15,264 nt of DNA from an uncultured Eubacterium sp. (lineage in GTDB: Bacteria; Bacillota; Clostridia; Lachnospirales; Lachnospiraceae): positions 1 through 15,264 of the forward strand of contig CAJTTQ010000061.1 of NCBI GenBank assembly GCA_910579145.1, written 5' to 3'. Numbering within the stretch: position 1 is the first letter of the stretch; every line of letters starts with the position of its first letter. Position numbers and translations under genes: made by a program. Under the pieces are notes generated by a model. The model worked only from the letters and a program-made list of their open reading frames with translations, was not told the DNA's origin and did not search any database. Positions 1-5,799 of this stretch are shown here, piece after piece.

Positions 1-1
1 A

Positions 2-535
2 GATCTCATCCTACTCGACCTAATGCTCCCCGGCTTGGACGGCGAAAAACTCCTGCCCCAGATCAAACAAACCCCCGTTATCGTCGTAAGCGCAAAAGTC
101 GATGTGGATAACAAAGTAGACCTTCTCCGCGGCGGCGCTGTCGATTATATCACAAAACCCTTTCACATGAAGGAACTCTTAGCCAGAGTATCCGTCCACC
201 TCCGAAATACACACACAGCCAGCCGATCCGACCACTCCACGTTGACATTCGAAAACATAACACTCATCACCGACCGCCACGTAGCAGCAGTAGACGGCAC
301 CGAAGTCAAATTAACCAGAACCGAATACGCCATCCTGAAACTCCTCATGCAAAATCCGTTACAGGTTGTTACCCGATCACTTATCCTAGACCGCATCAGC
401 GAAGATACCCCAGACTGCACGGAAAGCTCGCTGAAAATGCACGTAAGTAATCTGCGGAAAAAGCTGAGAGAGCCGAGCGGAAAAGATTATATTGAAGCCG
501 TCTGGGGGATAGGCTTCAAAATGCGGAACGATTGA
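2..535 (+). CDS. OmpR-family response regulator, 5'-truncated by the window edge
   Basis: The reading frame is open from base 2, upstream of the first internal ATG at 23, so the N-terminus (the acidic pocket, about 40-45 residues) lies outside the window. The first visible residues include LLDLMLPGLDG, the beta-3 phosphoacceptor aspartate region. VVSAK and YITKPF follow, supplying the usual Ser/Thr and Lys of the receiver fold. The C-terminal half is a winged-helix Trans_reg_C domain, with LTRTEYAILKLL, then VSNLRKKL and a VWGIGFKM ending. This is the cytoplasmic DNA-binding partner of a sensor kinase. The likely partner is the kinase at 2517-3431, although the two genes are separated by the ABC transporter genes. 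It ends 50 nt before the -10 box of the ABC operon, whose operator-like repeats it probably binds; that link is inference. The first 400 bases are unusually C-rich on the coding strand. Confidence 0.93.
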   Translation, partial: DLILLDLMLPGLDGEKLLPQIKQTPVIVVSAKVDVDNKVDLLRGGAVDYITKPFHMKELLARVSVHLRNTHTASRSDHSTLTFENITLITDRHVAAVDGTEVKLTRTEYAILKLLMQNPLQVVTRSLILDRISEDTPDCTESSLKMHVSNLRKKLREPSGKDYIEAVWGIGFKMRND

Positions 536-537
536 AT

Positions 538-594
538 CTTTACCATTTCTTTACGATTTTCTTTACCGTTTTCTTTACGGTTCTCCTATAAAAT
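538..594 (+). promoter_or_regulatory. Response-regulator operator (four CTTTAC direct repeats) over the ABC operon promoter
   Basis: CTTTAC occurs at 538-543, 549-554, 561-566 and 573-578, with steps of 11, 12 and 12 bp, so the sites lie on one face of the helix. A -10 box TATAAA(AT) lies at 587-594. At 17-bp spacing the -35 position (564-569, TACCGT) is poor and sits inside the repeats. Direct repeats spaced about one helical turn apart over a weak -35 are the classic layout for activation by OmpR/PhoB-family regulators. The response-regulator gene just upstream is the obvious candidate activator (inference). Confidence 0.72.
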
Positions 595-629
595 GTCCAT
601 ATCAATTCAAATTTAAAGCTAGGAGGTAA

Positions 630-717
630 GTGTGAATAGAACTACTAAGCTTTCATTGGTATGAAAGCTAAGAAGTTTAACAAGAAGTTCTACGGCGGCA
701 GAGCCGCCTATTCACAC
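630..717 (+). promoter_or_regulatory. Structured mRNA leader, predicted three-way junction
   Basis: Three nested helices can be drawn directly. P1: 630-638 (GTGTGAATA) pairs perfectly with 709-717 (TATTCACAC). P2: 640-656 pairs with 661-677 at 15 of 17 positions around a TGGT loop, with nine consecutive pairs (AGCTTTCAT/ATGAAAGCT). P3: 694-699 (GGCGGC) pairs with 703-708 (GCCGCC) around AGA. No T-tract follows, so this is not an intrinsic terminator. P1 starts next to a Shine-Dalgarno sequence (AGGAGG, 621-626) and ends just before the ATPase Shine-Dalgarno (AAAGGAG, 721-727). Translational control of the transporter is therefore plausible. A small palindromic mobile element is an alternative, but no target duplication is seen. 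Confidence 0.6.
632..664 (+). CDS. Candidate leader peptide 1 (10 codons, GTG start)
   Basis: AGGAGG at 621-626 is followed after 5 nt by GTG at 632, opening a frame that reads MNRTTKLSLV and stops at TGA 662-664. The ribosome site is among the best in the window and would otherwise serve no gene, because the ATPase start is over 100 nt away and has its own site. The stop overlaps the ATG of the next small frame (ATGA, 661-664), the usual arrangement for translational coupling. The frame runs through the 5' arms of helices P1 and P2, so its translation would unfold them. I do not recognise the peptide. Function as a leader is inference. Confidence 0.45.
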   Translation: MNRTTKLSLV

Positions 718-777
718 TGGAAAGGAGCAAATTATGGACTACGTTCTCACAACAAACGCGCTATGCAAAACCTATAA
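661..777 (+). CDS. Candidate leader peptide 2 (38 aa, basic), overlapping the ATPase start
   Basis: ATG at 661 overlaps the stop of the preceding mini-frame by 4 nt (ATGA). The frame runs to TAA at 775-777, 44 nt into the ATPase gene in a different frame. It begins MKAKKFNKKFYGGRAA and is strongly basic, with many Lys and Arg and several aromatic residues. It has no Shine-Dalgarno of its own, since the start lies in the P2 hairpin. Translation would depend on a ribosome coming from the upstream mini-frame. Ribosomes here would traverse helix P3 and the 3' arm of P1 and pass over the ATPase ribosome site. It could be a true leader, the remnant of a small peptide gene, or a chance frame. I do not recognise a family. 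Confidence 0.33.
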   Translation: MKAKKFNKKFYGGRAAYSHWKGANYGLRSHNKRAMQNL

Positions 778-1645
778 AAACGGAAAAGCGCTAAGCGGCC
801 TATCCATGAAAATTCCCAAAGGCGCGATCTACGGCTTTGTTGGGAAAAATGGCGCGGGAAAGACGACGCTGATCCGGCTGATCTGCGGACTGCAGGAGCC
901 GACATCCGGCGAGTATACCTTATACGGGAGGAACCACTCGGACCGGGAGATACGGAAGTCGCGCAGAAGGATGGGGGCCGTGGTGGAGACGCCCTCAATG
1001 TACCTGGATATGACGGCGGAGGATAACCTGAAACAGCAGTACCGCATCGTCGGGCTTCCGTCTTATGACGGATTACAGGAACTTCTGAAACTCGTGGGAC
1101 TCGAGCATACCGGCAAAAAGAAAGCCAAACATTTTTCACTCGGTATGCGCCAGCGGCTGGGAATCGCCATCGCGCTTGTGGGCGAACCGGATTTTTTAGT
1201 ACTGGATGAGCCGGTCAATGGCCTTGATCCGCAGGGGATCATCGAAATGAGGGAATTGATCCTGAAACTCAACAGGGAACGGCAGATCACAGTATTGATT
1301 TCCAGCCATATCCTGGATGAGTTGTCAAAGCTGGCCACGCACTATGGCTTTATTGAGAACGGACGGATCGTCAAGGAGATCAGCGCCGGTGAATTAGACG
1401 CCGCCTGCCGAAAGCGCACCCGCCTGGAGGTGACAAACGCGCGGACGCTTGCGCGCGTATTGGACGCCATGAATGTGGAATATGATATCCTTTCGGACAG
1501 GGAGGCGGATGTGTACGCGAAGATCAATGTTTCGGAGCTGACGCTTGCCCTGGCAAAGGAAAACTGTGAGGTTGTATCCATGCAGGAACAGGGCGAGAGC
1601 CTGGAAAGTTATTATGTCAGACTGGTAGGAGGAGGAAGAAAATGA
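734..1645 (+). CDS. ABC transporter ATP-binding protein, BcrA-like (lantibiotic/bacitracin resistance type)
   Basis: This 303-residue cytoplasmic ATPase powers the permease encoded next. Visible motifs are Walker A GKNGAGKTT (37-45), a Q-loop region VVETPSMY carrying Glu85 as in BcrA-type proteins, the signature SLGMRQR (135-141), Walker B LVLDEP (155-160), the D-loop NGLD (162-165) and H-loop His192 (SSH). The C-terminal ~90 residues after the nucleotide-binding domain are typical in length for the family (about 300 aa). The start is set by AAAGGAG six bases before the ATG. The stop overlaps the permease start (ATGA, 1642-1645). The setting (response regulator, ABC pair, kinase) suggests export of, or defence against, a membrane-active peptide or bacitracin-like compound. 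The exact substrate cannot be read from sequence. Confidence 0.95.
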   Translation: MDYVLTTNALCKTYKNGKALSGLSMKIPKGAIYGFVGKNGAGKTTLIRLICGLQEPTSGEYTLYGRNHSDREIRKSRRRMGAVVETPSMYLDMTAEDNLKQQYRIVGLPSYDGLQELLKLVGLEHTGKKKAKHFSLGMRQRLGIAIALVGEPDFLVLDEPVNGLDPQGIIEMRELILKLNRERQITVLISSHILDELSKLATHYGFIENGRIVKEISAGELDAACRKRTRLEVTNARTLARVLDAMNVEYDILSDREADVYAKINVSELTLALAKENCEVVSMQEQGESLESYYVRLVGGGRK

Positions 1646-2469
1646 GTAAATTAGTAATGGCAAATGTGATGCGTTTGCAAAAGAATATGTGTTTTTGGAT
1701 CGGATTTGTTTTTATGGCCGCGGCGGGGATCTTTTTTCCTGTGAGAGGGTATGTGGAGATGTGCCGTACTGGTATGAAAAGTCTCATAGAAAATGGCTTT
1801 TTTTCCTGTTCGCTGTTTGCCAGCATTATCATGGCGGTTTTCTGCAGTCTGTTTACCGGGACGGGATACAGCGACGGAACGATCAGGAACAAAGTGGTGA
1901 TCGGGCATAAACGAATGGATATTTATGTGGCGGATATGATCACTTCTTCGGTGGTCGGAGTCGTCATGTGTATCGGCTTTTTTCTCCCCTATCTTTGTAT
2001 CGGGATCCCGTTACTTGGGGATTTTACGATAGAAAGTAAAACGGTGCTGCTGATCGGCGTCACGGTGCTGCTCCTTGTGGCTGCGTTCACTTCCATATTT
2101 ACATTGGTCGCGATGATATGCCAGAACAAAGCGGTTGTCGCCGTGGTCTGTCTGCTGCTCGCGTTTGGCCTTCTGCTGGTGGGATCGCTTCTTAACAGTA
2201 GGTTGCAGGCACCAAAAACGATCCCAGTCTATACGATGAGTGAAAACAATGAGCCGGTCGCCGCCGAAGAACCGAATCCGCAGTATCTGGAAGGAACAGA
2301 GAGGGAGATCGTCCAAACGTTCTATGATGTGCTTCCCGGCGGGCAGGCCGTCCAGTGCACGTCGCTAGAGGTCGTCCATTTGCCGAGGCTTCCTCTTTAT
2401 TCGATCCTCATCATATTATCGACGACAGGGATCGGACTATTTTGCTTTCAGAAAAAAGACTTGAAATAA
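1642..2469 (+). CDS. ABC-2 type permease subunit
   Basis: This 275-residue membrane protein has about six hydrophobic segments (near 17-35, 55-75, 100-125, 133-158, 163-184 and 248-268). Between segments 2 and 3 lies the sequence TGTGYSDGTIRNKVVIGHKR, matching the conserved cytoplasmic coupling region (SxGTIRNKxxxGxxR) of ABC-2 permeases paired with BcrA-type ATPases. A large hydrophilic loop (about 185-245) before the last helix is probably extracellular. It is rich in Glu and Pro and may contact the substrate. A GGAGGAGG stretch precedes the ATG, and the start overlaps the ATPase stop by 4 nt, so the two are translationally coupled. The gene is followed after 47 nt by the kinase in the same operon. 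Only one permease gene is present, so a homodimer is likely (inference). Confidence 0.92.
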   Translation: MSKLVMANVMRLQKNMCFWIGFVFMAAAGIFFPVRGYVEMCRTGMKSLIENGFFSCSLFASIIMAVFCSLFTGTGYSDGTIRNKVVIGHKRMDIYVADMITSSVVGVVMCIGFFLPYLCIGIPLLGDFTIESKTVLLIGVTVLLLVAAFTSIFTLVAMICQNKAVVAVVCLLLAFGLLLVGSLLNSRLQAPKTIPVYTMSENNEPVAAEEPNPQYLEGTEREIVQTFYDVLPGGQAVQCTSLEVVHLPRLPLYSILIILSTTGIGLFCFQKKDLK

Positions 2470-2478
2470 TGGAATTCA

Positions 2479-2512
2479 GGGAGGATAGATCCTCCCGAAA
2501 AACAGGGAGGAT
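2479..2512 (+). promoter_or_regulatory. Duplicated SD/anti-SD element controlling the kinase ribosome site
   Basis: GGGAGGAT occurs at 2479-2486 and again at 2505-2512, where its GGGAGG is the kinase Shine-Dalgarno, 6 nt before ATG 2517. Between the copies, ATCCTCCC (2489-2496) is a perfect complement of both. The anti-SD can pair with the upstream copy, leaving the ribosome site free, or with the downstream copy across an 8-nt loop (GAAAAACA), hiding it. The two folds exclude each other. The structure is seen directly; regulation by it is inference. Confidence 0.6.
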
Positions 2513-2516
2513 CGTG

Positions 2517-3431
2517 ATGGAAGTATGGTTATGGCTATTGGTTTGTACCGCTATTCTGGCTGTGGTGGTTTTGGCGCTTCTGCTAAAGATTCACATGCTG
2601 AAAAAAGCCGCGAAGGAAATCGAAGACGCTTTTGCCGACAGGCTCGAAACGGATACGAATACGCGGATCGACATATCGAGCGGCGATCGGTCGATGCGCC
2701 GGCTGGCAGATGCGGTGAACCGCGAGCTTGGCAAACTCCGGGCCGAGCGTCTCCAGTTCCAGCAGGGGGATACGGAGCTGAAACAGGCGGTAACCAATAT
2801 TTCACATGATCTGAGGACGCCGCTGACAGCGATCTGCGGATATCTGGATCTGCTGGAAGAGGAGGAAAAGCCGGAGAACGTGGAACGGTATGTGGCGATC
2901 ATCCGCAACCGCTCGGATATGCTCATACGGCTGACCGAAGAACTGTTCCGCTATTCGATCATTCATTCTAGGGAAAAGGAACTGGCGCGGGAGCCTGTCG
3001 TGATCAACCATGTGCTGGAACAAAGTGTAGCGGCGTATTATACGGCTTTCAGGGAGCGCAATATCATACCGCGTATACAGATGCCGGAAGAAAAGGTGAT
3101 ACGGATGCTTGATCGCTCCGCGCTCTCCCGGGTCTGCTCGAATCTGATCCACAATGCCATCAAGTACAGCGACGGCGACCTGGATGTTACGCTCGAACCG
3201 ACGGGAGAGATCATTTTTGCGAATACGGCGGAAGGTTTGGATGAAGTGCAGGCGGGGAGACTATTTGACCGTTTCTATACCGTGGAGACAGCTAGAAGAT
3301 CGACCGGCCTGGGGCTGGCGATCGCCAGGAATCTCGTGGAGCAGATGGGGGGAACGATCACGTCGGAGTATGAGGACGGGAGGCTGAGTATCCGCCTGCT
3401 TTTTTCGGACGGTCCGGGGAAAAGAGAGTGA
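2517..3431 (+). CDS. Membrane sensor histidine kinase (HisKA/HATPase_c)
   Basis: This 304-residue kinase has a single N-terminal hydrophobic segment (about 4-23) and almost no extracellular domain, so it probably senses within the membrane or through the transporter. A helical linker (24-90) leads to the H-box NISHDLRTPL with His97, the phosphorylation site. An N-box NLIHNAIKYS (209-218), an F-box LFDRF (249-253) and a G-box STGLGLAI (262-269) complete a normal ATP-binding domain. ATG 2517 was chosen because GGGAGG lies 6 nt upstream and the N-terminal membrane helix begins there. An in-frame ATG at 2355 would lie inside the permease gene. Organisation ATPase-permease-kinase, with the regulator gene ahead of the promoter, resembles clostridial lantibiotic-response loci such as cprABCK; the likeness is by layout only. 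Its own level may be set by the SD/anti-SD element before it. Confidence 0.93.
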   Translation: MEVWLWLLVCTAILAVVVLALLLKIHMLKKAAKEIEDAFADRLETDTNTRIDISSGDRSMRRLADAVNRELGKLRAERLQFQQGDTELKQAVTNISHDLRTPLTAICGYLDLLEEEEKPENVERYVAIIRNRSDMLIRLTEELFRYSIIHSREKELAREPVVINHVLEQSVAAYYTAFRERNIIPRIQMPEEKVIRMLDRSALSRVCSNLIHNAIKYSDGDLDVTLEPTGEIIFANTAEGLDEVQAGRLFDRFYTVETARRSTGLGLAIARNLVEQMGGTITSEYEDGRLSIRLLFSDGPGKRE

Positions 3432-3505
3432 GGCGTACCAATTAGAACCATATTTCTCGGATGGAATAAGATAAGATAGAATAATGGTCAGTGGAGGTAT
3501 GTGGT

Positions 3506-4414
3506 TTGGCATATCAGAGGATTTGCGATTGCGCTTGCGATTGCAGGAAAGAGTGGAACAGGGAGCACCAGGCGTTTCCGCCGCAGCATCAGGACCGGCA
3601 GCCGGGGTTTGAATATGTGATGGATCCGCTGCCGGTATCAGAATGTGGGAAAAGATGCCGTAAGCTGGAAAACAAAGTGGCGTTGATCACGGGCGGCGAC
3701 AGCGGGATCGGAAGGGCGGTCGCGTATGACTTTGTAAAGGAGGGCGCGGCGGTCGTGCTGGTGTATTATGACGAAGAGCGGGATGCCGCGGAGACGGCGG
3801 AACGGATTGAACAGCTCGGCGGCCGGTCGCTTTTGCTGCGCGGGGATCTGAAGGAGCCGTGTTTTGCCAACCACTGCGTCGAAAAAGCGGTGGAGTGTTT
3901 TGGGCAATTGGATATTCTGGTGAACAATCATGCGGTGCAGTTTATACAACGGAGTATTTTGGATATATCGCAGGAGCAGTTAGAACTTACTTTTCGGAAT
4001 AATGTGTTTTCTTTTTTCTATTTGATCCAGAGTGCGCTTCCTTATATGAAAAGGGGCGGCTGTATCATTAATACGACTTCTGTCACGGCTTATGAGGGAA
4101 ATAAGGATCTGATCGATTACAGCGCGACCAAAGGGGCGATCGCGGCGCTGACGAAGTCTCTTTCCCTCTCCCTGGTGGAAAAGGGCATCCGGGTCAATGG
4201 GGTTGCGCCGGGGCCGATCTGGACGCCGTTGATCCCGGCATCTTATTCGGCAGAAGAAGTCGCTGCGTTTGGCAAGGGCACTTCACACGTGCCGATGAAC
4301 CGCGCGGGACAGCCGTGTGAGGTCTCGCCCTGTTATGTATTTCTCGCCTCGGACGATTCCAGTTATATGACGGGGCAGGTGCTTCATCCGAACGGGGGGA
4401 CGATCGTGGGATAA
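3506..4414 (+). CDS. Short-chain dehydrogenase/reductase, GSP39/YhdF-type
   Basis: This cytoplasmic NAD(P)-dependent oxidoreductase is 302 residues from the TTG start. The nucleotide-binding motif is TGGDSGIG (62-69). NNHA (140-143) replaces the more usual NNAG, and the catalytic set is Asn165, Ser192, Tyr205 and Lys209 (YSATK). The N-terminal FPPQHQDRQPGFEYVMDPLP is the hallmark extension of general-stress-protein-39-like SDRs; their substrates are mostly unknown. TTG 3506 is preferred because GTGGAGG (3491-3497) lies 8 nt upstream. GTG 3491 is in frame but is part of that ribosome site. A Cys-x-Cys-x-Cys-x-Cys run (7-13) precedes the family extension and is unusual. The gene is 74 nt after the kinase with no obvious terminator between, so partial read-through is possible. 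It converges on the HD-GYP gene with only 9 nt between stops. Confidence 0.92.
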   Translation: MAYQRICDCACDCRKEWNREHQAFPPQHQDRQPGFEYVMDPLPVSECGKRCRKLENKVALITGGDSGIGRAVAYDFVKEGAAVVLVYYDEERDAAETAERIEQLGGRSLLLRGDLKEPCFANHCVEKAVECFGQLDILVNNHAVQFIQRSILDISQEQLELTFRNNVFSFFYLIQSALPYMKRGGCIINTTSVTAYEGNKDLIDYSATKGAIAALTKSLSLSLVEKGIRVNGVAPGPIWTPLIPASYSAEEVAAFGKGTSHVPMNRAGQPCEVSPCYVFLASDDSSYMTGQVLHPNGGTIVG

Positions 4415-4423
4415 GTGAATATG

Positions 4424-5788
4424 TCACGAGTTTAAATATCCGATGATCTCGTCTTTGAGTTCGAAGAATACCGATACCAGCTGCGGGTCAAAGTGTGTGC
4501 CGGTGGAACGTTCGATTTCGGCAAAAGCCTCTTCGACGGGCATGGCCGATTTGTAGCAGCGCTTAGAGACCAGGGCGTCAAAGACGTCTGCAATCGCCAT
4601 AATGCGCGCGGAAAGCGGGATATCGTCCTGGGAGAGACCTTCCACATAGCCGCTTCCATTCCATTTTTCGTGATGATAGGCAGCCATGTCCGCAGCGATC
4701 TCGATATAATCCGTTTCCTCGATCGAGCCGAGTACTTCCCGCACGATCCGGCCGCCGGCCGCGGAATGCTGTTTGATCGTTTCAAATTCCTCCGGGGTGA
4801 GCCGGCCCGGCTTTTGGAGGATGTGGTCGGGGACGATGATCTTGCCGATGTCGTGCATAGGAGCGGCTTTTGTCAGAAGCTCGATATAACTATCGGTCAG
4901 AAGATCGGTATACAGGCCCCTTTCTTTGAGGGCGCAGGCGAGAAGGTTCACATAAAAGCTCGTGCGCTTAATATGTTCGCCGGTATCCCCGTCCCGGCTC
5001 TCGATGAGGTTTGCCATGCCGACGATGATATTATCCTGCAGCGATAGCATTTTTTCGTTATGCAGCCGAATGGACAGGTTCTTTTGCTCGATCTCCTGCT
5101 CCAGATTTTCTTTATACTGGTTCAGGTGGCTTGTAATGGTCACGCAGTAGACCAGACAGATCAGCATCGTAACGGAGATCATGATGATGCAGACCGTGGT
5201 GCTGATACGGGAAAACTCGATACGGGAGTCCATTTTTAGCTTGGCGTGGTTCATTTCCTTCGTCGTGAGCTGTTCTAATTCCATGAGGTTTTTGTTTACG
5301 CTCTGCAGAAAATCATTCATCTGCCCCGTGAGGTAGAAGACTGCTGTCTCCGTGCTGCCTTCCCGGCTCAGGTCCAGAGTGACATCTACACTCTGAAGAT
5401 AGCTGTAATAGTCGGAATAGACTTTGTGATATATTTGTTCCCGCGTGTTTCCCGTCATGCGCGCGCGGAAATCCAAGATGATACGTCCCATCTTTTCCCG
5501 GACCTGCTTTTCCTTTTCTTCATACTTGGCGAGGTCTTTTTCTTCCTTTGAAGCTACGTGGATGGCGACGAACGAGCGGTGCTGGTAGAGGAGCTGGCTG
5601 AGCTGTTCCATGTAGATCCGGTTTTCATTATGCTCTTCGACGATCACCTGATAGTTCTGCGAAAGCTTGTTTATGTTATATTTCAGTATGAGTACGCCGG
5701 CGATGCCGATGATGCCGGCTGTCAATACTATGATAAAAACCCGAAAGGGAATACTTTTCATCAGGGAAAGGATTTTATTCTTCATCAT
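4424..5788 (-). CDS. Membrane HD-GYP domain protein (putative c-di-GMP phosphodiesterase)
   Basis: The protein has 454 residues. A first membrane helix (about 17-37) is followed by a largely helical extracytoplasmic region (38-195), a second membrane helix (about 197-220), a coiled-coil linker (221-250) and a C-terminal HD-GYP domain (about 252-454). The metal-binding HD pair is His312-Asp313 (HDIGK), with further ligands likely in YHHEKWNG (371-378) and ADVFDAL (400-406). The signature reads GSGYVEGL, so the usual Pro of GYP is Val382. In HD-GYP proteins the domain hydrolyses c-di-GMP in the cytoplasm; activity here is inferred. The start follows GAGGT 8 nt upstream, and the gene lies 11 nt after the solute-binding lipoprotein, so the two form an operon. 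The outer domain probably receives the ligand state of that lipoprotein. Confidence 0.92.
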   Translation of the reverse strand: MMKNKILSLMKSIPFRVFIIVLTAGIIGIAGVLILKYNINKLSQNYQVIVEEHNENRIYMEQLSQLLYQHRSFVAIHVASKEEKDLAKYEEKEKQVREKMGRIILDFRARMTGNTREQIYHKVYSDYYSYLQSVDVTLDLSREGSTETAVFYLTGQMNDFLQSVNKNLMELEQLTTKEMNHAKLKMDSRIEFSRISTTVCIIMISVTMLICLVYCVTITSHLNQYKENLEQEIEQKNLSIRLHNEKMLSLQDNIIVGMANLIESRDGDTGEHIKRTSFYVNLLACALKERGLYTDLLTDSYIELLTKAAPMHDIGKIIVPDHILQKPGRLTPEEFETIKQHSAAGGRIVREVLGSIEETDYIEIAADMAAYHHEKWNGSGYVEGLSQDDIPLSARIMAIADVFDALVSKRCYKSAMPVEEAFAEIERSTGTHFDPQLVSVFFELKDEIIGYLNS

Positions 5789-5799
5789 ATTGCGCTACC

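Noticed and set aside
694..717. GGCGGC/GCCGCC hairpin as a transcription attenuator
   Set aside because: No T-tract follows it on the plus strand, so intrinsic termination is unlikely; it is treated as part of the leader fold.
2355..2516. Longer kinase start (ATG 2355)
   Set aside because: It would lie inside the permease gene and add a non-membrane N-terminus. ATG 2517 has a good ribosome site and begins at the membrane helix.
3432..3505. Own promoter for the SDR gene
   Set aside because: The AT-rich GATAAGATA stretch resembles a -10 region, but no -35 at proper spacing could be assigned with confidence.
4493..5047. 184-codon plus-strand frame opposite the HD-GYP gene
   Set aside because: Its sequence is the antisense shadow of the conserved HD-GYP domain, with no ribosome site and no protein-like motifs.
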